DNA of 64,000 nt from CAZBXE01 sp964496125 (GTDB lineage: Bacteria > Chlamydiota > Chlamydiia > Chlamydiales > CAZBXE01), in assembly GCA_964496125.1 (NCBI GenBank), contig CAZBXE010000007.1:33110-97109 (forward strand). The letters run 5' to 3'. The notes beneath the pieces were generated by a model, which ran no database searches, was not told where the DNA came from, and was given only the letters and a program-made list of their open reading frames with translations. Shown in pieces: positions 26,017-32,944 of the stretch (position 1 is the first letter of the stretch; every line of letters begins with the position of its first letter). Position numbers and translations under genes: made by a program.

Positions 26017-26370
26017 ATGGATGTTATTAAAATAATAAAAAAAGTTTCTCTGTTGGCATTTTTAGTTCCTCTTCTTTTGTCTAGCTCTATGCTTTTGGCT
26101 AGAGGTGGTCATGGGGGTGGCGGTCATGGGGGTGGCGGTCATTGGGGTGGTCATGGTGGAAATTGGGGTGGTCATGGTGGAAATTGGGGTGGTCATGGTG
26201 GAAATTGGGGCCATTACCATAGGAATTGGAACGGTGGGGGTGGCTGGTATGGAGTGGGTGTCTATCCCTACTGGGGAGGTAACTCCTACTACGATTCATA
26301 TCCTCAGTACTATGATGATGACGATGATTATTATAATGATGGTAGTAACTACTATTATTACTATCAGTAA
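26017..26370 (+). CDS. Secreted Gly/His/Tyr-rich repeat protein, unknown
   Basis: A 117-residue protein with a signal peptide (VIKIIKKVSLLAFLVPLLLSSSMLLA, cleavage likely after LLA). The mature part starts with HGGGG repeats, continues with three GGHGGNW heptads, then a Gly/Trp/Tyr region and ends in Asp- and Tyr-rich runs (DDDDDYYND, YYYYYQ). Regular His spacing suggests metal binding, and the composition resembles structural or adhesive Gly-rich proteins. AGGAGGGAAAT precedes the ATG. Its 3' end overlaps the converging pgeF by 7 bp. Function is unknown. Confidence 0.72.
   Translation: MDVIKIIKKVSLLAFLVPLLLSSSMLLARGGHGGGGHGGGGHWGGHGGNWGGHGGNWGGHGGNWGHYHRNWNGGGGWYGVGVYPYWGGNSYYDSYPQYYDDDDDYYNDGSNYYYYYQ
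26145..26209 (+). repeat. 21-bp coding tandem repeat (GGHGGNW x3)
   Basis: The unit GGTGGTCATGGTGGAAATTGG (7 codons) is repeated three times almost without change inside the Gly/His-rich secreted protein. Near-identical copies suggest recent expansion by slippage, so copy number may vary between strains. Confidence 0.75.
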
Positions 26371-27119
26371 TGGAGTACGATAGCTGTACCGTTTCTTCCT
26401 GTGACTTTTTCTCCTCGATGGGAGAAAAAGTCATGGGTGTTTTGCATCGTGTCAATTTCTGCAATTTCAATATGTTCTTTTCGCACTCCAGCAGCCTCTA
26501 GTTGCCACCGACTCACAGCCCAAAAATCAAATGTATTTTTATCCCCCTTGAAGGGATAGAAGGCTTCAGGCAATTCTGTTTTATAGTGGATGAATTCGGC
26601 AGAGCTTGGTCCCAGACTTGGGGAAATGCATACACGTAGGTCTTTTGGCTGAGAACCATAAAGAGCTTTCATCCTCTGGACTGCTTTCTCATAGATGTTA
26701 AGAACACTGCTTCTCCATCCAGAGTGGACAGCGCCAATTGCTTTTTGTACAGGGTCGTAGAAAAGAGCCGCCTGGCAGTCAGCATGCTTAATCAAGAGAG
26801 CCTGGTCTCTCAAGTTGGTGAGAAGACCATCTGCTGGGCCTAGTCTCTCTTCGCTTTCAGGCAGCACTTGGATCAAATTGCATCCATGGCATTGCTTTGA
26901 GGTGTGAATTTTTTTTGCCTTGAGGATCTTTTGTACACGTTCACAATTGCTCTGTACATTTTTTTCCGCATCACCCACAGAGAGACACAAGTTTAAGCTG
27001 TCAAAAGGGGGAGGGCTTACGCCTCCATGTCGTAGGAATACAGCATGGGTGATCTCTGGAAAGGGGGCAAGAAGGTCGAACTCTAGCCTATAGATAGAGC
27101 CTTCACTTTTTCTTTTCAT
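26364..27119 (-). CDS. pgeF: Purine nucleoside phosphorylase / laccase-domain protein YfiH
   Basis: A 251-residue member of the multicopper-oxidase-like YfiH family, now thought to act on purine nucleosides or to correct peptidoglycan precursors. The start at 27119 is supported by AGGGGA upstream; an in-frame TTG lies at 27158. Active-site His and Cys residues are in SKQCHGC, IKHADCQAALF and AVHSGWRSS, the expected zinc-binding set. The C-terminus has SHRGEKVTGRNGTAIVL, close to the family's SYRRDG-x-GR ending. It is convergent with the Gly/His-rich gene. Confidence 0.92.
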   Translation of the reverse strand: MKRKSEGSIYRLEFDLLAPFPEITHAVFLRHGGVSPPPFDSLNLCLSVGDAEKNVQSNCERVQKILKAKKIHTSKQCHGCNLIQVLPESEERLGPADGLLTNLRDQALLIKHADCQAALFYDPVQKAIGAVHSGWRSSVLNIYEKAVQRMKALYGSQPKDLRVCISPSLGPSSAEFIHYKTELPEAFYPFKGDKNTFDFWAVSRWQLEAAGVRKEHIEIAEIDTMQNTHDFFSHRGEKVTGRNGTAIVLHY

Positions 27120-27178
27120 AGACAAAAATCCCCTAATAGAAGTATGCTCGATCTTCAAAATTTAGCATAGGATTTTTT

Positions 27179-27724
27179 ATGCAGACACTTTTTTCTTGTA
27201 ATCCCTTTAGATTAACTTCTGCTGCACCAACAGAGGGCAAAAGGTGTGCAACTGGTCACTGTGCGCACAAGAAAACAGAGATGAATTATTTGAAAGTGCT
27301 GATGACGGTTTCCCGTGTTGCTCTTGCGGTCATTGCGTTTTCTGCAGACAGTTTTATGTTTATGGTTACCCTCATTCCAGGTATAATCGTGGGGGCTGGC
27401 TATACTCTTCACTCCCTGTATCATCATAAACCGATTCCTTCAGATGTGGACGTTGTGTCTACTTGTTCCACCACATTCGCAGAGACGTTTGCCGGTATTG
27501 AACCGCATCCTTTGGTGGCTCTGGCCGGCAGTGTGTTTTTTGTTTGGGAACATATTCACCATGGCTGTCCTGAGAACATTGCAATGGCAGGTGGTTATTT
27601 TGGATTTTGGGTAGGACGCCATGCAATGGCTCAGGTCTGCCCCACATCCCTTTTTGAAAATACAGCTCCAAAACCACCATCTAAGCCTGCTTCTGGAGTC
27701 TTTAGCTGGTTTGCTACGGCTTGA
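27179..27724 (+). CDS. Unknown protein with paired hydrophobic segments (Inc-like candidate)
   Basis: A 181-residue protein that I do not recognise. Residues ~1-35 are polar and Cys/His-containing. Residues ~38-75 form a bilobed hydrophobic stretch (VLMTVSRVALAVIAFSADSF and VTLIPGIIVGAGYTL) with a short turn, the layout of chlamydial inclusion membrane proteins. A second hydrophobic region lies at ~115-150. The last 31 codons overlap the converging rsmB end by 94 bp, so its true C-terminus, or that of rsmB, is doubtful. No other family resemblance is seen. Confidence 0.55.
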   Translation: MQTLFSCNPFRLTSAAPTEGKRCATGHCAHKKTEMNYLKVLMTVSRVALAVIAFSADSFMFMVTLIPGIIVGAGYTLHSLYHHKPIPSDVDVVSTCSTTFAETFAGIEPHPLVALAGSVFFVWEHIHHGCPENIAMAGGYFGFWVGRHAMAQVCPTSLFENTAPKPPSKPASGVFSWFATA

Positions 27725-28833
27725 AGTGAGCAGTTTTTTGCTACTTCTTCGTTTTCCTGAGCCAAGATGCTGCACGTCATGTAAATGAGAGTGCCGCTTC
27801 TTGCCACAAGAGATGAGGCTCTTTCCAAGATTGCAAGTTGCGTTTTCTGCAATTTTTCGATATTTTCTTTAGAGATTCTCCATCTTGCTTCTGGTCTTTT
27901 GCCGAGGACTCCACTGTTGCTGCAAGGTGCGTCCACAAGCACGAGGTCAAACTGACCGTCTGCTTGAAATTCTTCTGCTGGCCCGCAAGAAAAAAAGGCG
28001 TCGATCCCATATTTTTCTAAGTTGTTTGCAAGGGTGTTAAGTTTTTCTTCAGAGCGGTCATTTACAGTGAGGTGGGCTTCTCGGAAAAGTTCTTTGAGCA
28101 GGATTGATTTGCCCCCAGGAGAGGCGCAAAGGTCAAGTATGTTTTTCGGTGGTGGAATATTTTTTACAAGCTCTACAAGAAGATTTGCTTGCGTTGGGTT
28201 TTGGATGTAATGCTGCTTTGATGAGATGAAGGGGTCGATATCATCCACTTGCTGAAATTCTAGAGGATTCTTGTTTCTCGTGCGAACCCATTGCTTGGGT
28301 GCCGTATTGCCAAGTTCTAAGATTTTCTTTGTTTTTTCTCGTCCATACTGCGCACTGAGGCATTCTACAAGAAATGTGGGATAGGAGTAGGTAAGGGAGA
28401 GATTTTGTTTCGGGAGGGCGGGCATTTGTAGCGCGGCTTTTCTAAGGAGAGCGTTTAAAAAGCTCGCAAAGGTGATGTGTGTATATCTTTTTGCAAGAGA
28501 TACCATCTCATGGACAGTGGCGTAGCTGGGGACGCGGTCTAGATAGTAGAGTTGATAAAGACTCATGCGAAGTAGAACTTTTTCCTTTCCCTTTAATTTA
28601 AGAGATCTTTTTGAGGCGAGCTTTTCACCGATCCAATCCAGCGTAAGAGCCATTCTAGCGGTTCCGTAGGCAATCTCTTGAGCGAGGCGAAAATCTTGGG
28701 GTGAGGGGTGAAACTGTTTTTGCCACTCTTGGAGTGAATTAAGAAGCATCTCTTCCTCTTTTAGGAAGCGGCAAAGCGCGAAAAAGGCCGATTCCCTCGG
28801 CGTGGCTAATTGACTCAAATTTCTTTCTTGCAT
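27631..28833 (-). CDS. rsmB: 16S rRNA (cytosine967-C5)-methyltransferase, C-terminus shortened
   Basis: A 400-residue RsmB/Sun protein with an N-terminal NusB-like RNA-binding domain (residues ~10-135) and a Rossmann methyltransferase domain. The SAM site is DLCASPGGKS and the two catalytic cysteines are in VDAPCSNSG and MTCSI. After TCSILAQENEEV the usual ~50-residue C-terminal strand region ending DGFFxAxL is replaced by a short sequence that contains GLDGGFGAVFSK. The catalytic core is intact but the 3' end appears rearranged and overlaps the convergent gene by 94 bp. It is divergent from the Cys-rich small protein. Confidence 0.88.
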   Translation of the reverse strand: MQERNLSQLATPRESAFFALCRFLKEEEMLLNSLQEWQKQFHPSPQDFRLAQEIAYGTARMALTLDWIGEKLASKRSLKLKGKEKVLLRMSLYQLYYLDRVPSYATVHEMVSLAKRYTHITFASFLNALLRKAALQMPALPKQNLSLTYSYPTFLVECLSAQYGREKTKKILELGNTAPKQWVRTRNKNPLEFQQVDDIDPFISSKQHYIQNPTQANLLVELVKNIPPPKNILDLCASPGGKSILLKELFREAHLTVNDRSEEKLNTLANNLEKYGIDAFFSCGPAEEFQADGQFDLVLVDAPCSNSGVLGKRPEARWRISKENIEKLQKTQLAILERASSLVARSGTLIYMTCSILAQENEEVAKNCSLQAVANQLKTPEAGLDGGFGAVFSKRDVGQT

Positions 28834-28844
28834 AAACTCACTCT

Positions 28845-29117
28845 ATGAATTGTTGGAAGTGTGGAAAAGAAGTAGAGACGAGAAAAAACCTCTCCTTTAG
28901 GGCAATGTGTTCGCATTGTCATTCCTATCTCCATGTTTGCAAAAATTGCATTTATTATAGTCCTGGCCTGCCAAATGACTGCAAAGTTCCAGAGACAGAA
29001 CCGGTTGCAGACCGGGCAATGGCAAACTTCTGTGAAGAGTTTTCACAAGCAGGCAAACCGCCCCCTGGCTCCGATCCGAAACTTCGCGACCGTTTCAATT
29101 CCCTTTTTAAGGATTAG
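28845..29117 (+). CDS. Small Cys-rich zinc-ribbon protein, unknown
   Basis: A 90-residue protein with three CxxC pairs (C3/C6, C22/C25, C32/C35) plus C46 and C63, enough for two zinc sites. Between and after them are HVCKNCIYYSPGLPNDC and VADRAMANFCEEF, which look well ordered and conserved. Similar small zinc-ribbon proteins occur in several bacterial phyla, but I do not know a function. It starts 11 bp from the rsmB start on the other strand, so the two share a very short divergent promoter region. Its stop overlaps the converging CysJ-like gene by 4 bp. Confidence 0.78.
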   Translation: MNCWKCGKEVETRKNLSFRAMCSHCHSYLHVCKNCIYYSPGLPNDCKVPETEPVADRAMANFCEEFSQAGKPPPGSDPKLRDRFNSLFKD

Positions 29118-30223
29118 TAAACATCCCTTACGTACCTTTTTTCTTTTCGCATTTGTCGAAGATACGCAAAGGCTCCCTTTTCATCCAGACTTCCTTCGCT
29201 TTGCAGAATGGAAAGAAGAGTTGTTTCTACATCTTTTGCCATCCGTTTTGCATCGCCGCATACGTAGAGATGCGCGCCTGAAAAAAGCCAGGAGATCAGC
29301 TCTTTTCCTTTTTCTTGCATCCGGTGCTGCACATAGATTTTCGTTTTTTGGTCCCTAGAGAAAGCGGTGTCAAGATGCAGGCGTCCTTCTTTTTCTAGGG
29401 TTTTCCAAAACTCTTCGTAGTAAAAATGGGAATCGCGGTGCCTCTCTCCAAAAAAGAGCCAGTTTTTGCCGGATGCCCCGGTGGCAACTCTCTCTTGCAT
29501 GAATCCTCGGAAAGGAGCGATTCCAGTCCCTGGTCCGACCATGATGATTGAGGTTTGCAGGTTCTCTGGAGGAGAGAATCCTTTGGAAGGCTGCACGTAA
29601 AACGGAACCTCTGTCCGGCTTGTCTCCGCTAGGTTGCACAGATAATGAGAGCAGATCCCAAAGCGTTTTTTTTGGTTAGATGTGAATTCAATCATTTCGA
29701 CAGTCAGGTGGATTTCTTTAGGGTGGCTTTTGGGCGAGGAGGCGATCGAATAAAATCTAGGAAGTAGAGGAGGGAGCAGGGAAATCAATTCGTCTTCAGA
29801 AAAGCGCACATTGGGGTGTTCTTCCAGAAGGTCCCATACCCATCGCTCTTCACAAAAATCTTTTAGTGCATCGCGCTCTTCTGGAGCAAGAAGAGTTTCT
29901 AGTTTTTTCTTTAATTCAGGGTTTCTTTCCTTGGTTTCGATTGCCTCTAGTAGTTTTCGGTTCGGATCAGAAATGCTTTTTTCGGTAAGAAGCGCTTTTT
30001 TCAGTCTGTGGCTCTCCTTTAGCTCCAGGCAGGTCAGGATTCGTTCGACCAAGAGAGGGTCGTTCGTGGGGTAAATGGCGATACTGTCGCCTACCTGGAA
30101 GGAAATGGGCTCAGCCAGGGATAAAACAATATGCTGCGTGATCTTTTCAGAGCCGGGGGAAGACAAGTGACTACGCTCTACGATTTTGGCACTATAGATC
30201 TCTGACTTGGCTTTTTTTTCCAT
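29114..30223 (-). CDS. cysJ: Sulfite reductase flavoprotein-like NADPH oxidoreductase lacking the flavodoxin domain
   Basis: A 369-residue FAD/NADP oxidoreductase of the CysJ type. Start at 30223 is an ATG; an in-frame TTG lies at 30241. Visible motifs are the FAD-binding RFYSIASSP, GICSHYL, the NADP-binding MVGPGTGIAPFRGFMQER, FFGERHRDSHFYYEEF, and the C-terminal LYVCGDAKRMAKDV ending in RYVRDVY. The N-terminal FMN flavodoxin domain of full CysJ is absent. Chlamydia also encodes a short protein annotated CysJ (CT435), so this form is chlamydial rather than a truncation. Its electron acceptor is unknown. Confidence 0.88.
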   Translation of the reverse strand: MEKKAKSEIYSAKIVERSHLSSPGSEKITQHIVLSLAEPISFQVGDSIAIYPTNDPLLVERILTCLELKESHRLKKALLTEKSISDPNRKLLEAIETKERNPELKKKLETLLAPEERDALKDFCEERWVWDLLEEHPNVRFSEDELISLLPPLLPRFYSIASSPKSHPKEIHLTVEMIEFTSNQKKRFGICSHYLCNLAETSRTEVPFYVQPSKGFSPPENLQTSIIMVGPGTGIAPFRGFMQERVATGASGKNWLFFGERHRDSHFYYEEFWKTLEKEGRLHLDTAFSRDQKTKIYVQHRMQEKGKELISWLFSGAHLYVCGDAKRMAKDVETTLLSILQSEGSLDEKGAFAYLRQMRKEKRYVRDVY

Positions 30224-30432
30224 TTTCAAACTTGTTGACAATCAATAGGGGGATGATGAATAAGTATATTGAAAGGAAGTTTTGAAAAAAAGTAAAACCT
30301 TCAACTTGGAGTAGAAGACAGAGGAATTTATCTTTAGGAGCCTGCCCATAGTCGTAAGACAAATGGATTTCAGTTTTATTTTGAAAAAGTTCACCTACTT
30401 TCAAAGCTTTCTTATATTGAATAGGAGTGAAC

Positions 30433-32184
30433 ATGTCATTCAACACACCCGAGAATTCTCTAGAACCAAAGCATCCACTCTGGGTATATCCAAATCCATC
30501 CCCTGTTTTACAAGATGCTATTGTTAAGGAGTTTAAGCTCCCACTTCCTTTGGCAGAGGTGCTCGCGGGGCGTGGCTTTACTTCGATAGAGGAAATCCGG
30601 CAATATCTTTATGGCAAGCTTGCTGACCTCTACGATCCATTCAGCCTGGCGGAGATGGGAAAAGCAACGGAAAGGATTATGGCCGCCCTTGATAAAAATG
30701 AAGGGATTTTAATCTACGGGGATAATGACGTTGATGGGATGACAGGCTCTGCTTTACTTACAGAGTTTTTCCGTAAAATCGGAGCGAGAGTCTTTTTTTA
30801 TATTTCACGGCCGACAACCATGCGTTCTTCTCTCATTGTGGAAGCGCTTGAATATGCCTTAAAAAATCGGTGTACTCTTCTGATTACAGTCGATTGTGGT
30901 ATTACTGCAGCAACCGCGATCGAGGCGGTTGCTGGCAAGGGGGTAGATGTGATTGTCACAGACCATCATGAACCGACAGATACCCTTCCCCACTGCGTTG
31001 CCACCCTTAATCCAAAACTTGTGGGCAACCTTTATCCGAACAGGGAGCTAACTGGTGTTGGGGTTGCCTTTAAGCTTGTGCACGCCCTTACAACAAATCT
31101 TATCCACAAAGAGAAAATTTCGAGGCAAAAGATTCAGCTTAAAAACTTTTTGGATCTTGTAGCACTTGGAACAATTAGCGATATGGGACCTTTGGTTGGG
31201 GAGAATCGGGTTTTGGTACGCTATGGTCTAGCGCAAATCCGCAAGGAAAAGAGGGTTGGACTTGCCAAGTTGATTTCCTTAAGTGAGGCAGATCCTGCGG
31301 AGATTTCGGCTTTTGAGCTTGCCGCTAAAATTGCCCCTCGTTTGAATAGCTTGGGACGGATTTCAGACCCTGAGAAGGGTGTTCAGATGCTGTTGATTAA
31401 AAATCCAGAGGGAGCTGCTATTTTGGCAGAAGAGCTGGATTTGAACAATATAGAACGCCAAAAGATTGAGCGCACTATGACAGAAGAAGTAGAGAAGATG
31501 CTTCAGGCCGAGCCGGATATTTTGCTGGGTAAGGCTATTGTGCTTGCCTCGAACCATTGGCATCCCGGCGTGATTGCAATACTTTCTGCACGTATTGCTA
31601 AGCAGTTCAATCGCCCAACGCTCATCCTTTCTTGCGATGGCGGTTTGGGTAAGGGTTCACTTCGTTCTATCCCTGAGTTCCCCCTCTTGCATGTGCTGAA
31701 AGACAATAGTGATCTCTTACTGAACTTTGGAGGGCATGATTTTGCGGCAGGACTTACTATTAAAGTGGAAAATATTGAGAAGTTCAAAAAAAGATTTGTA
31801 GCAGCAGCTACAAACTCACTTAAAGACTACGATGTAAGTACCAAAATCAGGTTGGATGCGCCCCTTGCTTTTCATGAGCTTTCCTTTGACTTTCTGGAGG
31901 CGCTTAAACTTCTCGAGCCTTTTGGGAACGAGAACCCCGAACCAATTTTTTATACTGAAGCAATGCAGGCATGGCCCCCAAAAGTGATCGGCAAGAGCCA
32001 CCTCAAGATGTATTTAGAACAGGGAGACCGAGTACTTGAGGGAATAGCTTTCCATCAAGCTTCGGCCAGTTCCCTGCTTCGCAAGAAAAAAGTTCCCTTA
32101 CGGATTGCCTACACTCCTCATGTAAATCGATACCAGAACAAAATGAGCATCCAGCTGCTCATACGAGATTTTCAAATCTTGTAA
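30433..32184 (+). CDS. recJ: Single-stranded-DNA-specific exonuclease RecJ
   Basis: A 583-residue DHH-family 5'-3' exonuclease for recombination and mismatch repair. The start ATG 30433 has AGGAG five bases upstream; an in-frame GTG is at 30427. Catalytic motifs are the metal-binding YGDNDVDGMTG, the ITVDCGI motif, the DHH in VTDHHEPTDTLP, and the DHHA1 region with NFGGHDFAAGLTI. Length is normal. It converges with euo with a 14-bp gap. euo-recJ adjacency is conserved with Chlamydia (CT446-CT447). Confidence 0.96.
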   Translation: MSFNTPENSLEPKHPLWVYPNPSPVLQDAIVKEFKLPLPLAEVLAGRGFTSIEEIRQYLYGKLADLYDPFSLAEMGKATERIMAALDKNEGILIYGDNDVDGMTGSALLTEFFRKIGARVFFYISRPTTMRSSLIVEALEYALKNRCTLLITVDCGITAATAIEAVAGKGVDVIVTDHHEPTDTLPHCVATLNPKLVGNLYPNRELTGVGVAFKLVHALTTNLIHKEKISRQKIQLKNFLDLVALGTISDMGPLVGENRVLVRYGLAQIRKEKRVGLAKLISLSEADPAEISAFELAAKIAPRLNSLGRISDPEKGVQMLLIKNPEGAAILAEELDLNNIERQKIERTMTEEVEKMLQAEPDILLGKAIVLASNHWHPGVIAILSARIAKQFNRPTLILSCDGGLGKGSLRSIPEFPLLHVLKDNSDLLLNFGGHDFAAGLTIKVENIEKFKKRFVAAATNSLKDYDVSTKIRLDAPLAFHELSFDFLEALKLLEPFGNENPEPIFYTEAMQAWPPKVIGKSHLKMYLEQGDRVLEGIAFHQASASSLLRKKKVPLRIAYTPHVNRYQNKMSIQLLIRDFQIL

Positions 32185-32198
32185 AAGAACAGACTGGA

Positions 32199-32654
32199 TT
32201 AACCTACTTCTGCTGCGGATTCTTTTTTGCCATCGAGGAATTTCGCTTGATAGTTTTTAATGTCATCGATGTGGATGACCCAAGCAGCACCTTTACGGAG
32301 GGCTGATAGTCGTCCGATTCTTGTTGCGTAGTAGATCTTTTGTGCTGGGACTGCAAGCATTTTTGCAACTTGGTGGATAGAGAAGTAGCCACGATCGTTG
32401 TCAAAAAGAAGCTCTCCGCCAAATACAGACTTTGATCGGGAATACTTGTTTGTTCTGTACTCTTCTAGGTCGTCAACATGAATTGTCCAGCGAGTGGTTT
32501 CCTTTCTTGCTTTCAACTTGTTGAGCTTAATCGCAACGTAGATCGCTTGGCGCGTTACGTTATTGAGTTTGGCCGCTTCAGTGATGGACAGAACTTTTTT
32601 TTCTTTTAGCTTTTGCATTTCGTTCTGTGCGGTTTTGCTCTCTTCCTTTTTCAC
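32199..32654 (-). CDS. euo: EUO developmental transcriptional repressor
   Basis: A 151-residue DNA-binding protein that matches chlamydial EUO. It has two excisionase/MerR-like helix-turn-helix units: residues ~17-65 (VLSITEAAKLNNVTRQAIYV...TRWTIHVDDLEEY) and ~85-135 (YFSIHQVAKMLAVPAQKIYYA...AAWVIHIDDIKNY). They are joined by the conserved RSKSVFGGELLFDND. The start is taken as GTG 32654, which has GGGGG eight bases upstream; an in-frame TTG at 32666 includes that site. EUO keeps late genes off until reticulate-to-elementary body conversion. It is convergent with recJ and divergent from the Tsp-like protease. Confidence 0.92.
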   Translation of the reverse strand: MKKEESKTAQNEMQKLKEKKVLSITEAAKLNNVTRQAIYVAIKLNKLKARKETTRWTIHVDDLEEYRTNKYSRSKSVFGGELLFDNDRGYFSIHQVAKMLAVPAQKIYYATRIGRLSALRKGAAWVIHIDDIKNYQAKFLDGKKESAAEVG

Positions 32655-32744
32655 TATAACCCCCAATTATGACTGAGATTTAATTCCTCTTAATCGAATT
32701 AATGGAATATAATTATTGTATAATTAATAACACTTGAACTAGAC

Positions 32745-32772
32745 ATTATACCAAAAAAAGAATTGAACTCAA
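32745..32772 (-). promoter_or_regulatory. euo promoter
   Basis: On the minus strand TTGAGT (32772-32767) and a consensus TATAAT (32750-32745) are spaced by 16 bp, about 90 bp upstream of the euo start, in a very AT-rich stretch (32690-32760). It looks like a strong sigma-66/70-type promoter, as expected for an early gene. Confidence 0.6.
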
Positions 32773-32895
32773 GAGTTATTTGCAAAAAAGGTAGGTTTTT
32801 TTTGAGATCTCCCAGAAAAATCCGAAAAAAAAGGAGGGTAGGGGCGATTTGTCCTGGAGGGCAGGAATTTCGTAGATTAAAAGCGCTTCACTCGA

Positions 32896-32910
32896 TATAG
32901 TCGAACTATA
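32896..32910. promoter_or_regulatory. Palindrome upstream of the Tsp-like protease
   Basis: TATAGT-CGA-ACTATA is a perfect 6+6 inverted repeat 35 bp upstream of the protease start codon, in the euo/protease divergent region. It could be an operator; no known binding site was recognised. Confidence 0.35.
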
Positions 32911-32944
32911 GGATGAAAAACCGAATTTAAAACACAAACAACTG

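Noticed and set aside
26145..26209. Possible CRISPR-like array in the 21-bp repeats
   Set aside because: Units are contiguous without spacers and in frame within a secreted protein gene; no Cas genes are present anywhere in the window.
30192..30446. 84-residue minus-strand frame upstream of the CysJ-like gene
   Set aside because: It spans the AT-rich divergent promoter region and the recJ start, has no ribosome binding site and no family features.
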